The position numbers and the translations under genes are program-made. The notes below the pieces were generated by a model. It was not told the origin of the DNA. It saw only the letters and a list, made by a program, of their open reading frames with translations, and did not search any database. Below, piece after piece: positions 1-10,890 of a DNA stretch of 64,000 bases (position 1 is its first letter; each line of letters opens with the position of its first letter). The DNA is from Amyelois transitella (lineage: Eukaryota; Arthropoda; Insecta; Lepidoptera; Pyralidae): the NCBI RefSeq assembly GCF_032362555.1, contig NC_083514.1, forward strand, positions 5,689,001 to 5,753,000, written 5' to 3'.

Positions 1-792
1 GTTCACAATGATGACCTTGTGCGAAGGTGCATTATCATGGTGCAAAATCCAAGAATTTTCTTTCCACAAATCTGGCCTTTTTCGTCGGATTTGCTCTCTT
101 AAACGCCGCATAACACTCAAATAATATTCCTTATTTACCGTTTGACCTTCCGGCAAGAATTCCGAGTGCACAACACCGCGATAGTCAAAGAAAACAGTCA
201 ACATGACTTTGACTTTTGAACGACTTTGGCGTGGTTTTTTCGGTTTCGGTTCAGTTGGAAGGCGCCACTCCGAAGCTTGTTGACTAGTTTGCATGTCAAA
301 CTCGTAAACCCACGTCTCGTCACCAGTAACAATGCGTTTCATGAATGTTGGGTCGGAATTGACTCGTTCTAGCATGTCCTCAGCGACTCTCATGCGATTG
401 AGTTTTTGAAAAAAATTCAGGTCTTTTGGGACTAGCCGAGCGGCAACATGTTTCATACCCAAATTATTAGTTAAAATGGTACGGATCGACTCGTGAGATA
501 CAGAAAGTTCGGTGGCTATCTCTCTCAAAGTTGAATGAGGATTTTCAGTCACTATTTCCTTCACTTTTGCGATGTTAACTTCAGTTGCAGACGTTGATGG
601 CCTACCAGAGCGAGGCAAATCTTCCATCACATCTCGACCGCTTTTGAACGCTTTGTACCACTCATAAGCACGAGTTTTTGATAAAGTCGATTCACCGTAA
701 GCCTTCTGTAACATTTTCAGTGACTCCGAACACGATATTCCATTGGCAATGCAAAATTTAAGACAAACTCTTTGTTCGATGTTTTTATCCAT
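1..792 (-). CDS. mariner transposase, N-terminal 264 codons (partial at window edge)
   Basis: The reading frame opens at the ATG complementary to 790-792 (protein start MDKNIEQRVC) and is open to the window edge. It matches residues 1-264 of the transposase at 43133-44206, with one visible amino-acid change (Ala to Val near residue 260). It covers the paired helix-turn-helix DNA-binding half, the RSGRPS linker, and the first two catalytic aspartates (in GDETWV and HHDNAP). The third catalytic residue and the C-terminus are outside the window, so whether this copy is complete cannot be judged. Confidence 0.92.
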   Translation of the reverse strand, partial: MDKNIEQRVCLKFCIANGISCSESLKMLQKAYGESTLSKTRAYEWYKAFKSGRDVMEDLPRSGRPSTSATEVNIAKVKEIVTENPHSTLREIATELSVSHESIRTILTNNLGMKHVAARLVPKDLNFFQKLNRMRVAEDMLERVNSDPTFMKRIVTGDETWVYEFDMQTSQQASEWRLPTEPKPKKPRQSRSKVKVMLTVFFDYRGVVHSEFLPEGQTVNKEYYLSVMRRLREQIRRKRPDLWKENSWILHHDNAPSHKVIIVN

Positions 793-987
793 TATGAAAT
801 TAGCAATACACACTAGATATGATATAACTAAAAATAGCACTGTATTTAATGTAAACAACAGATGCAACTCAAACTCCGCGCCAAAATGGAAAACAGTTGT
901 GCCAATCTAACAACAACAAAAAAAACAAAAATTTGAATTTGGAACCATAAATAAATAATCTATTCCCGATACTTTTCTGACTGAATG
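1..987 (-). mobile_element. mariner element, copy 1 (5' part, runs off window edge)
   Basis: Read on the minus strand this is the 5' terminal 987 bp of a mariner DNA transposon. Its outer end is at 987, followed by a TA dinucleotide at 988-989, the expected target site. Compared by eye with the complete copy at 42938-44258, it has the same length, no indels and only three substitutions (window positions 14, 942 and 961). The other end lies beyond the left edge of the window. Near-identity means one copy gave rise to the other, or both came from one source, very recently. Confidence 0.95.
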
Positions 988-1627
988 TAAGTCATGTGAG
1001 AGTGCCGAGGACTAGACAACGGCCGCGGTTCGGCCGGCTTTAAGAATAAGGCGCAAAAATAAAAATTTCCTGAAGACCCTACCCATAGACTATTTGTAGA
1101 ACCTACATAACAAATTTATTATGATAAGTTCTTAAGTTGTTTAACACCAATTATAATTTATTTCAGAACATTTTTCAGTTCTTTATGGCTCAATCATGGA
1201 TTATCGGCAAAATTGTTGAAAACTTGTATTAATTTGCTTAAAGCAAGTCTTTATCTAATAAGCCATGAAACATTTGGCTAATTATAGTCGTCGGAACCAT
1301 CACCAATGCGTAATACAATGCACAACCAATTGTTATGTCACAACAGTAACAAATACACAAATAAGGGTCTGTTATCTAATACAGCCGATAAAGCGATAGG
1401 TCTGTTAATGGTATCGACATATGTCCATGACTATTAATTAGGCAAATTGTCAGCAATTTGGAGCTAACGGGTACTTTCCCAATTGCCCACCTTAGCTATT
1501 GTTATTCCTTGGACGTTTTCAATACGATTTTTGTAGCCATCAAGGTCCGTGTCCTTAGCCACTGGACTATTAGGTATTCCGCGACACCCGCTCCGTTGCC
1601 ACACCATGATGCAAAATTTGTTACACC
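988..1627. other. gene-free stretch upstream of the first cuticle gene
   Basis: No gene seen. It is AT-rich except for a GC-rich patch at about 1003-1042, which contains two CGGCCG palindromes five bases apart. The last part (about 1450-1627) is presumably the proximal promoter of the gene starting at 1703. Confidence 0.5.
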
Positions 1628-1637
1628 TATATAAAAG
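1628..1637 (+). promoter_or_regulatory. TATA box of the gene at 1703
   Basis: TATATAAAAG lies about 70 bp before the start codon. No strong TCAGT-type initiator is seen at the usual 31-nt distance, unlike most other genes in this window. Confidence 0.6.
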
Positions 1638-1702
1638 CGGGAGTACCATATCATACCGGCCGCATTATAATTTCAATAGTAGCTATGAAAAGGAACCATA
1701 TC

Positions 1703-2741
1703 ATGTTCCGTACGGTATTTATCTATCAGTTTTTACACCAGATTATTATTATGAATTAGTACTGTCTTATGCAACTAAAATTATGTTTTGTTATAGGTTC
1801 TTGCATTATCAGTGCTGTGTAACATAGTGCAATGTTCAATCGGACATGGAAATGCAGTGGTTCCTGTCGCTGCAGGTCCAGAAGGTCCAGTGCTCGCCGC
1901 CAGCTCGCAATACTTTGAAAGAACATTCAATCGCTTAGTTCTACCACCACCATTGGAACCAGTTATTCCAGTTGCGCCTTCGTCGCCAGTGCTTGTTCAA
2001 CCAGCTCCTAGCGTACCAGTGCCCGTACTCCCAGTAAACCCAACTTTACCCGCTCCAGTGCAACCTAATGTTGCAATTGCTGTAGCGACCGCTCACGCAG
2101 CTGCCCCAGTCGCTACCATCTTACTTCCACCCTACCCATTTGGACCACCACAGCCGATCGGTTTTATCCCGCCACAACCACCAATAAATGTACCGGATGA
2201 CGACCGAAAAGAAGCGACAACACGACGCACAACTAAAACTAATGTATCCACTCCGAGAGATACGGAATCAACTACTCCCTTACCAGCACCTTCTGATAAT
2301 AACTTCGTGCAAGCTCTTCCTTCAAACGAAAATGTCAATTTCAGACAGTATTACGCCCCACCAGAGACGGCTGTACTACCCCTAACACCACCGAACCCGA
2401 AACCCAAACCTCAGAAGTTGAAGACATCAGTCGAAATAGTGCCAGTGCCATTACAGTACATTGCTCCACCTCCAATTGTGCAGCACGCACCACTCAAAGC
2501 TGTGAAACACATTCATACCTTCGTGCCATCGAAGATTATCATTAGGCCTGTTTCTGCGCCCTTAAGAATAAGAACCATCAGAAGGCCTATTCGCGTAGTA
2601 AGATACAGAGTGCCTATAACTGCCAGAATTGGTAATCCTCAACTTAATCAAAATGGGGGTAGGTCTACCACTAGAGACGTCGAACCAACAACGTTCAGCC
2701 CTTTTATCAGGCCAAGTACTAAGCCACCAAGAGTAATATAA
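1703..2741 (+). CDS. secreted Pro-rich cuticle-like protein with basic C-terminus (2 exons)
   Basis: Exon 1 is 1703-1714 (codons M-F-R-T), donor GTATTT at 1715. Exon 2 is 1797-2741 after an acceptor ending TTATAG. The joined product is 318 aa and begins MFRTVLALSVLCNIVQC, a good signal peptide that neither exon has alone. Then comes a block SSQYFERTFNRLVLPP resembling SSQYVSRNFNGLAYAP of the next gene, a run of Pro/Val/Ala repeats, a hydrophilic Thr/Arg/Asp-rich middle, and a strongly basic region near the C-terminus (RTIRRPIRVVRYRVP). AATAAA lies at 2827-2832. The family resembles AP-rich insect cuticle proteins of the 825-Oak type (from memory, no search). The basic, Thr-rich second half is unlike the neighbours. 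An unspliced start further downstream is less likely because it destroys the signal peptide. Confidence 0.72.
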
Positions 2742-2832
2742 ATTGTAACGTTCCTTTTTCCAAATGGCACTTGTTAATAATGTGCACTTGTAAATATGTT
2801 AAGTTATGCTTACCTCATGTAATTTAAATAAA

Positions 2833-3841
2833 TATTTATATTTTTTCTGTGACAGCTTCTTTTTACTTCTTAATAACCTTACCTAACGCAGTCGTGTGGT
2901 TTTTGTACGCATCGCCGTCGAACCAAAAACAAATATATAAATTAAACATAGCTTAAAAAACAACAGTTAACCCAACATAGACTTTGTTCTGGTCAAACCT
3001 TTGAATTCCAAAAGGCTTGAGTCAGCCACTCTGTAACCTTACTTTGTTAAATGACCTTTAGGTAGTGACCACCCTAGTTAGTGAACCTTAAAACAAAAAG
3101 GTATTAACGCCGCAGCCGGGAATACTTAAAACTTATTTAATTACAATATCATAACTAAGTCATAACGTAGCTAAGTCATAATGACATAGAAGTAAAATAT
3201 GAAACGCAAGAAAATGCAAAAAGGGATAATAAGTATTACATACTTAAAAGTTAAGTATCGAACTTAGTCTAATACAAATTGCATTTAAACTTTATTGTTA
3301 TAGATTTGTTATTGATGATAGTACACATATTTCATTTTCAAAAGCACGTAACAGCTTATCATCAACTCCAATCCACTGCAAATTCGCCTCTATTACCGTG
3401 TCATGCAGGGAAACTTGATATGCGGGTAGGTTGACTATACCTAGTTCGTCAACCTAAATTTTGCTCCGAATAAAAAAACAGCTGTGTTTTAAAGTTTAGT
3501 CTAACCTTAACTGAACTAATTTAGTTCCGAAGAAAATTTTATAATATTTTATCAAAGAAATATATATGGATTAGCCATTACTATCTTTTGCCCGCACCTC
3601 TGTCCGCTTTCTTTTTCCCATATTTTAGATAAATGTACTAATTATTTTTCTGCCTTAATCCCTTTCTTTCTCGGACCTTATTTTCATGGTACATATTATT
3701 TGGAGCAGAATAAATTAGTTCAACAACACAGCTAATTAATTATTTTGATGGACTTACTGCCACATCTGTGATGTAATAGCTACAAATAATATATATAAAA
3801 AAATAATATAGTCAAATACTCACATTTTGAAAATGAATTTT
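2833..3841. other. AT-rich intergenic, nothing recognised
   Basis: No open frame with signal peptide, exon-1-like micro-exon or recognisable repeat was seen between the poly(A) signal of the first gene and the SINE-like insertion at 3842. Confidence 0.4.
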
Positions 3842-4045
3842 GCAATCATACATACATATAATCAGGTCTATATCCCTTGCAGGTAGCAGGGTAGGCAGAG
3901 CCAACAGTTTTGAAATGACTGATAGGCCACGTTCAGCTGATTGGCTTAATGATAGAAGTTTATAAGCCTATCCCTTAATCGCCTTTTACAACATACACGG
4001 GAAAGAGAGAGACTTTTTCTATTGGTTCCAGGAACCACACGGCGC
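3842..4045 (-). mobile_element. SINE-like repeat, ATGT-tail family, with target-site duplication
   Basis: On the minus strand this runs from a head related to GCCGTGTGGTTCC to a tail of ATGT units (seen as catacatacata at 3846 onward). It is a member of the family also seen at 22575, 48014, 48911 and 61639. An 11-bp direct repeat AAATGAATTTT flanks it at 3831-3841 and 4046-4056, marking a retroposition-type insertion. The body is shortened and diverged, so it is older than the 22575 and 48911 copies. Confidence 0.8.
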
Positions 4046-4575
4046 AAATGAATTTTAATTTAGTATTTATTTATCGAAAGAATAATAAACGTACTGTAAT
4101 ATTTGCAGAAACCTTTGTTAAAAGATAAATAAATTTTATCTTTCCTTAAGTCGATTTAAGATATAAAAGATTTCTCATATAAAAATATTTTTACCTTTTG
4201 ACAAACTTTTTAATCTGACTAAACCCAAAACATTAAAAATTAACTGCAGAGCCCATTTAAAAATTCTGATGTCATACCAATTTCCCTTTTGCTTATATAT
4301 TAATTATACAAACTGTTAAGTGAAAACTAATTAACATTACAATGCATACCACATATATACATAGTAATTGCAACATCAGGCAGATCTAATCGTGTCTCAC
4401 GTGAAAAACTAGATTTGAAGACCTGATTATCTTGAATATGGGTTGACTGGACCAATGTTACGTTGTCAATGTCCAGTTGCTTTTGTAATGCGTCCCCGTT
4501 GCGTGCCCGGAGTCTAACGAGTCATCGCAATGTGTGACGAAATGCAACACAAGGTGAATCCTACTACGGCTATTG

Positions 4576-4612
4576 TATAAAAGGTAATGTCACCAAACTG
4601 CAAGCATCACTT
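4576..4612 (+). promoter_or_regulatory. TATA box and initiator-like site of the gene at 4653
   Basis: TATAAAAG at 4576-4583 is followed 31 nt later (T to T) by TCACTT at 4607. The predicted leader is about 46 nt. Confidence 0.65.
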
Positions 4613-4652
4613 GCATCTTCTGTTTCACTGACAGATACAACTAACAAGCAAA

Positions 4653-5197
4653 ATGTTCAAAATCGTAAGTATTAAATTGGGTTCACTTGTAAGGACCGTA
4701 AACGTTTAAGAATTTTAAAAGAAATATGTATTTCTGAACTGTTTAATTTTCAGGTGTCTTTTTTCTCCATGGTGGTTTTGGTTGCTGCCAAGCCAAGCGT
4801 GGCCCCAGCACCATTAGTAGCGGCAGCAGCACCCTTAGTAGCTGCACCGGCTCCAGTCGTCGCTCCTGCGCCTTTTGTCACCGCGTCTAGTTCCCAATAC
4901 GTCTCCAGAAACTTTAATGGCTTAGCTTACGCCCCGGCGCCACTTGTGGCCGCTCCAGTTGCGGCGCCAGCAAGGCTAGTGGCTCCCGCCCCGGCTCCTG
5001 TTGTGGCCGCCGCACCAGCACCAGTGGTAGCCGCTCCTGCGCCATACATAGCTGCCCCATCACCCTACTTGGCACCAGCAGCCAGACTCGCAGCCCCTGC
5101 CCCCTTCTACCCAACAGCGTACGCACGCTACGCAGAACCCTTTGTAGCCCCCGCGCCATACTTTGCCCCCTCTGCCCCTTTTGTTGCCCTTAAGTAA
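4653..5197 (+). CDS. Ala/Pro-rich cuticle protein with SSQYVSRNFNG motif (2 exons)
   Basis: Exon 1 is 4653-4664 (M-F-K-I) with donor GTAAGT; the intron is 89 bp; exon 2 is 4754-5197 after TTTTCAG. The product is 151 aa, beginning MFKIVSFFSMVVLVAAKPS, a clear signal peptide with the frequent AAKPS cleavage context. The mature part is almost all APAPVVAAP/APLVAAP repeats interrupted by one conserved block, SSSQYVSRNFNGLAYAP (about residues 41-57), which recalls the SSQV.ARNYNG block of Drosophila 825-Oak-type cuticle proteins (from memory). The C-terminal third gains Tyr and Phe (PYLAPAARL, FYPTAYARYAEP), residues suited to cross-linking and packing in cuticle. No chitin-binding R&R domain is visible. 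Structural role in chitinous cuticle is inferred from composition and neighbours. Confidence 0.82.
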
Positions 5198-7094
5198 ATA
5201 AGACTGATACTTAGACACATTTTATAAACGAAATATACTTATTCAATTATATTCATAGTTTCATTAATCAATTTTTATTTCTAAATGATTTCTTATATTA
5301 TTTAAAAATATAACAACCAATCATCAAACCTCACTGGCAACACATTGTTTTGTACTCACGCATGAAGAAGCTCATGTGATTTATTATTAGAACAAAAAAA
5401 AAATAGCTTACGTTCTTGTTTATTATTATTATAGCTACTACATACATACATAAAATCACGCCTCTTTCCCGGTGCTAATATAAACATAATTGTTTATTAC
5501 CCAGAAGGATCGGTCTAATCTTTAGTATACAGTTATGTCAATCATCACAATAGTAGTATTGTCTAACTATCGTTGTTTTGAGGTAATTTTGGCTCAGCCT
5601 TTGGCGAAAACTAAGTTTACCCCAAACAACAATATTTGGGTTTGTTACATAAGAAACCATTGTAAATTATGTTGCTTTGTTACATTTTCAGACAGGAACC
5701 AAACAACTAGTTCGCATGAATAGCGCTTGCCACTATCACTATTGATTGTTAATTTTATTACACCTACGGCTTTGAGAAGGTTTAAGTAAAATTTTGGCAT
5801 TTCAAGTTTACATATTCTCTTTATATATCTTAATACCACATAGTGTTGTCTCTGTAGTCTGCTGTCATCTTCAAACAAAGGCATAATAAATTGTGGTTTG
5901 ATAAACGAACAAATGCGTACTATCATAACTATAGCTGGAATAGCTACACATACAGAATGTCAACATTATATTTAATAGGACGGTGATTGGTTGGTGGAAT
6001 GATGACCTACAATTAATGGTCAATTTTTGAATACATCCACACATCGATTTTGGCAACATGCTGCGATCTGAGCACTAGATTTAGAAGTTAAATTTCATGT
6101 ATCGTAAAAGATTGATAAAACAATACCTATTTGTACAAGATTATGAATTACTCCTAGGAGCGGGACACGTCACAAACATGATTTTAAATTATTAAGAAGT
6201 TGTTATCAACAATAACGACCTTACATTTCTGAATAAATATTTGGTTACAGTTAACTTAAGCTAAATCTCATCAATTTTAGTAATAGTAACGCATCTTTAA
6301 CATAGGTACCATTTCACCAGACTGCTCCGGCAGGCTTCGCATACTAAGTGAAATGGTGTCTAATTAGAATTCGACACGAACACGCCAGTCCTGACTTACT
6401 CTAGATTATATATTGAGGACGTCCTTGAGTCATGAGCTATATTAACATTTTAGGCGATATTACATAATGTTAGTAAATAGGTTTATCTTTAGATCCAATT
6501 ACCTCTAGCTCTTTGTAAAAGACACTTCAGATATAAATACTTCACATCAAATAGGTATCGTTTTGCTCGTTATTACAACAACGAATATAATTGCAATTAA
6601 GCAAGTCAACTTGCTTTCCTTCCTTATTCCTAAAAAACTGTTTTAGATTTATTTCCTAAAAATCCTTCCCGAACGAGAACTTTACGTAGATTTGATCGAA
6701 GTGTTTGAAAAACAATGTAAAAAGATTTCATACAAAAACTCCCAATAAGTAGGTGAGGTAGGTCCCAATGAATAAAAGTTTTAGCTCAGTTTTAAAGCGA
6801 ATAACTAAGATTGCATACAAAAAATGTAGACGATACATATGATCACACTATTCATATTATAGTACTTCTTGAAGGTTTTATTATGAAACAATTGTTTTTA
6901 TAATCCATTGATATCTTTCGTTTTCGTCCTTGGAACCTTCAGTTATATAACTAAACTAAGGATGGTCAGCTGATGACAGATTCGGTAATCGATGGTGTCT
7001 ATGTTGACACCTTATTAAGCATGCACGGCTCCTTACGAAGGAAAGTGAAAACCATTGTCGCCTTATACTCGTACCTTTTGCAACAGTATTGAAC
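5198..7094. other. gene-free stretch between cuticle genes
   Basis: No gene recognised. At about 5441-5495 there is a short fragment of the ATGT-tailed repeat family (catacatacata followed by atcacgcctctttcccgg) that is fuller at 13776. A 9-bp inverted repeat (ccatttcac/gtgaaatgg) sits at 6309-6356. The rest is AT-rich sequence without visible structure. Confidence 0.4.
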
Positions 7095-7101
7095 TATATA
7101 A
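7095..7101 (+). promoter_or_regulatory. TATA box of the gene at 7174
   Basis: TATATAA lies 79 bp before the start codon. The initiator is not clear; TCATCA at 7117 and nearby sites are only 22-25 nt away. Confidence 0.55.
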
Positions 7102-7173
7102 TGGCATATGACACACTCATCAATACACTTGCATTTTGTTACTCGACTAATCAAGTCGTGTCACCAGGTCAAA

Positions 7174-7942
7174 ATGTCACAGCTTAGATTAGTAAGTATT
7201 TTATGATACAATATAGTACTACACTCATTGTATCATCTCATCAATCGAAAGGCAAAAAGATGTTCATATAATTTTTGGGAATATTCTATTCGAAAAATAA
7301 TATATAAATAGTTAATTTCGTTTACAGGTTATATCTTTCACCGCCATCATAGCCAGCTGCAGTGCTAGCGGAATTGGCCATCTTGTACCAGCAGTCAGAA
7401 CTGTACCCATCGTCCGTTATGCACCGTTCTATAATTTCCCCAACGGGAGAGCTATTCATGGGGTTGCACCAGCTCCAGTACCTGCTCCTTTATTGCCGGC
7501 GCCGTTGTTAGCACGAGCTCCTGTACCATTTGCTCCGCCAGTAGCCGCTCCACAATTTTTATCAGCACCTGCTGTAGCAGCCCCGCCAGCGCCTTTTTTA
7601 CCGGCCCCAGCTATAGCAGCAGCACCAGCACCATTTTTACCGGCACCGGCATTCCCAGCACCGCCCTTAGCGCCAGCCCCATTATATGCGCCAGCGTTGC
7701 CAAGATTCGCTCCTGTAGCCCCAGCATTACCAGCGCCAATTAGTGCTTTTCCAGCACTATCAGCTGTACCGTTCTCGCCTATTTTAAGACCTGTGGCACC
7801 GGGGGTACCGGTAGCACCAGCGCCCGTGTTACCAGCGCCAGTTACCGTAGCAAGAGCAGTACCTAGTCCATTCTTCCGACCGTATTTGGCTCCCGCTCCT
7901 TTAGCACCTACTCCTTTTATCAAACAATTTGCGTGGAAATAA
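7174..7942 (+). CDS. Ala/Pro-rich secreted cuticle-like protein (2 exons)
   Basis: Exon 1 is 7174-7191 (M-S-Q-L-R-L), donor GTAAGT. Exon 2 is 7328-7942 after TTTACAG, phase 0. The joined product is 210 aa with signal peptide MSQLRLVISFTAIIASCSASG. A short aromatic/basic segment follows (VRTVPIVRYAPFYNFPNGR, about residues 31-49), then about 140 residues of APAP/PAPFLPAPA repeats, ending ...IKQFAWK. The start chosen is the only one that gives a signal peptide; an ATG at 7493 would give a mature-only fragment. AATAAA is at 8018-8023. A long glycine-rich open frame on the opposite strand (7456-7923) is the mirror of the GCN-rich repeat and not a gene. Cuticle role is inferred from composition and cluster context. 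Confidence 0.78.
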
Positions 7943-8023
7943 AACTAGTATTTTGAAATAAGAAATGTTAGTAGCTGTAAATATTAAGCTTTTGAGGCTG
8001 ATTTTATACGTTTTGTAAATAAA

Positions 8024-8747
8024 TTTATTTAAACGACATGTCTACTTAATTTTGCCTCAAACTTTCCCAAGTTCACATTTCCTGAATTAGAATAATTAGT
8101 TTTAAACGAATATCGACTAACAAATGTTGTTATCAGTTTAATTGTGAAGTCCTCGCAAGTGGCAGCAATCAAACGGTTAGTGGAAATCTACTCGTACCTT
8201 ACTAGTTAGCGGGAGGATTTTCCCTTTCGTTAACGATTTAATTGTATAGGGAATTGTAGGAAGTAATTTAATGTTTATCTCAATTTTATTTATTGCCCTT
8301 TTAAACCAAACAAGCAACCACTGTTAGCTTTTCATAAACAGAAGCAGATCCGAATTACACACAATGTATTTATAAAGCATGCATTGTCATATTATTGGAC
8401 GAGAGAAGTACTTTAAAAGATTTTTTGTGTTTATCGCTAAAGGACAGACGAAAGTCACTTTTTATATGTGACACACATAACTAATGTGTGTTATAACAAA
8501 TTGTTACATAATTATTTAGAAAATAGGCATTTGCACTATATAACAAAATCCGCAATCTCAGACCCTATTTCCTAGTAAGACAAAAACGAAAAGGTTCAAA
8601 AGGGTCGGGTTGAATGCTCAAATTGAGTTAGGTCTACGCAAGTCCACTAGTACGGGGCTGCTTATGAAACAATGTATTACACAACGTGAGCAATTTAGGA
8701 AAATCTGAGAAAAAAATAACGATTAACATTTATTTTAATACAAAGTC
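8024..8747. other. short intergenic between converging genes
   Basis: No gene or repeat recognised. The genes on either side converge here, so it is expected to hold two 3' ends. Confidence 0.4.
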
Positions 8748-8833
8748 TTTATTTTGGTAGAAAATAATAATAAAAATAGGATAACAAGTTTTATCACAAT
8801 GCGGGAGGAAGAAGTCCAAATATTCTCTTCAGT

Positions 8834-9399
8834 CTATCGAACAAATGCTGGGGCGATGCCGTAAGGAGCTCTTACTAAAGGTGCCGATGCGTACGGAAAA
8901 GGAGCGGCATAAGGAAAAGGGGCAGCATAACCTGTGGGTAGAGCATACGGCCCTGGACCGGCAAGATATGGAGCGGCATAGGGTCCAGCGATTGGGGCCG
9001 CCAATGGAGCAGCAACTGGAGCAGCCAATGGGGCAGCAACTGGGGCAGCCAACGCTGCAGGGCCCGCCAAAGGTGCAGCAATCACAGGATTGAAAAATTT
9101 GCTGAATGCGTTAACTTGCGCCGCATACGGTGGAATATTTTGAGGAACCGCGTGAGCGTAGCCTACATGGGCATTGGCTACCAATGGGGCAGCCACAGGA
9201 ACTGCTGGCACGGCGCTGGATTCGACACTTACGGCAAACGCCGCAGCGATAAGCACGATCTGAAAAAAAGAAGAATTCATTAAATTTTAAAGCTACTATG
9301 AAAAGTTATTATTATACTAATTGTTTTTGAAAAAAAAATTAAAAACCTATAAACTATTAAATGTAATTATATGAAACTTACAAATCTGATAGAGAACAT
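8834..9399 (-). CDS. Ala/Pro-rich cuticle protein (2 exons, minus strand)
   Basis: Exon 1 is the complement of 9382-9399 (M-F-S-I-R-F) with donor GTAAGT. The intron covers 9260-9381. Exon 2 is the complement of 8834-9259 after a TTTTTTTCAG acceptor. The product is 147 aa: MFSIRFIVLIAAAFAVSVESS is the signal peptide, followed by a His/Tyr-containing segment (ANAHVGYAHAVPQNIPPY), a block QVNAFSKFFNPVIAAP that may be a diverged SSQY..RNFNG motif, then AAPVAAPLAAPIAGP repeats and a Tyr/Phe/Gly-rich tail (YAAPFPYAAPFPYASAP). An in-frame ATG at 9278-9280 lies in the intron (its codons include the acceptor CAG) and is not the true start. A minus-strand AATAAA lies at 8748-8753. Confidence 0.8.
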
Positions 9400-9472
9400 T
9401 TTGCTTGTTTGTTGTGGACCTTCCTTATTGAAAAGAAGATGTGATGTGTGTTTAACAAAGAAAAAGTTAAGC

Positions 9473-9480
9473 CTTATATA
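9473..9480 (-). promoter_or_regulatory. TATA box of the minus-strand gene at 9399
   Basis: TATATAAG on the minus strand, about 80 bp upstream of the start codon. The initiator is not clear. Confidence 0.55.
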
Positions 9481-10307
9481 CCTTGTTTATTGTGATTCAA
9501 CTAACGTGCTGCAAAATAAACATTTGACGTATTGCAATGGTCATTTGGGATTCGCAGTGGCGCGCTCGGAGAAATGGAGCACATTGGGAAACGCTTATTC
9601 GCTGTGAATTTTTCTTTAGAACCTAATGTTTGATACTGTGCACATACTTGAATATCTTTAGCCTAATAAATATTGAATTTCGGGGCTTACAATGCATTCA
9701 CAATACAAGCATATCCTTTTAATGCAGGGTACAAAACAGATACCGCTTTACGTTTTAAAATATATTTTGATGTTGTTATATATTTTTATTAACACATGTG
9801 TTCGGAGAACTGGATGTGCGGAGGTCAGACAGGAATTCAGAAGCGTAGGCATAGGCGAACCCGGGCCAGGAAGCTCAGGATGCAAATAACGGCAATAGTA
9901 TATCTTATACATACTTATATATCTAGATAACGAAGTAACCGCCTTACTTAAAGTTTTACCTAATGTTACGTTTCTCCATAAAAAAAAGTATTATATGACT
10001 CAAATGCCTATCACGTTAAACCAATTAAGAAATTTTTTTGAAACTTGAGAAAATCCATAATCATATTTAAATTTAACTAACTTTTGGGCGGTTTCACTCA
10101 CTTAAGTGATCATTTATCGCAAATCCCACGGAAATGGTAGGTACTTTTTCCACGACAAACAGAAATGTATTATTTAATTTCATCTTTTAATGGGTGCAAT
10201 TTTTAATACCTTTAGGTCGAGTATATTATAAAGGTAAAACAAGCAAGTACGATTGTACTTGCTTTTTTAGTTTAGATAAATGCCTTCTTCGTACCTTTTC
10301 GTATATA

Positions 10308-10668
10308 ACTGCTAGCTGACCTGGCAAACGTTCTTTTGCAATATAAATTAATATTAAATGACGATTGATCAGTTATCGACCGGTGATGAAAAATGATTAA
10401 ATTATTAAATAACTATAAAAAATAGGGGTTGGTGATAAAAGGGTAAAAATTTAGGGTTTTATGTATTTTTAATGCGACATAATAAAAAAAATGGTCTAAA
10501 AATTAAAAAAAACTTTAAGGGTGGGACAACCCTTATCACTAAAAATAGATGTTGGTTGATTCTCAAACCTACTCAATATGCTCACAAAATTTCATGAGAA
10601 TCGGTCAAGCCGTTTCGAAGGAGTACGGAAACGAACATTGTGACACAAGAATTTTATATATAACTATA
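10308..10668 (+). repeat. LINE-tail-like dispersed repeat, copy 1
   Basis: This begins with CTAGCTGACCTGGCAAACG and ends with GTGACACAAGAATTTTATA. It shares both ends and much of the body (ATGCTCACAAAATTT, ATCGGTCAAGCCGTT) with 31008-31240, which is shorter inside. It resembles the non-coding 3' ends of LINEs common in Lepidoptera (from memory). A tRNA-derived SINE directly abuts it at 10669. Confidence 0.6.
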
Positions 10669-10890
10669 GACGGCCTCTGTGGCGCAGCGGTAGTGCCCTT
10701 ATCTGTGACACCGGAGGTCTCGGGTTCAAATCCCGGCCAGGGCATGATGAGAAACGAACTTTCTCTGATTGGCCTGGGTCTTGGATGTTTATCTATATAA
10801 GTATTTATTATAAAATATAATACCGTTGAGTTAGGATCTCGTAACACAAGTCTCGAACTTACATCGAGGCTAACTCAATCTCACTCTCTC
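10669..10890 (+). mobile_element. tRNA-derived SINE, copy 1
   Basis: The head GCCTCTGTGGCGCAGCGG carries an A-box-like element, followed about 50 nt later by a good B box (GGTTCAAATCC), both parts of an internal RNA polymerase III promoter. The body continues (GAACTTTCTCTGATTGG, GGATGTTTATCTATATAAG) to GGCTAACTCAATC. A second copy at 17134-17375 matches throughout with scattered substitutions. It is not a functional tRNA gene because the acceptor stem does not close and the family has a fixed non-tRNA body. Confidence 0.82.

Noticed and set aside
7456-7923. 155-codon Gly/Ala/Asn-rich frame on the minus strand, looking like a glycine-rich protein
   Set aside because: It is the exact antisense of the AP-rich coding repeat of the gene at 7174-7942. 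GCN/CCN codons read backward give Gly/Ala/Asn; no signal peptide, promoter or poly(A) signal on that strand.
10669-10745. tRNA gene with good B box
   Set aside because: A second copy with the same non-tRNA body exists at 17134 and the acceptor stem does not pair, so it is a SINE head.
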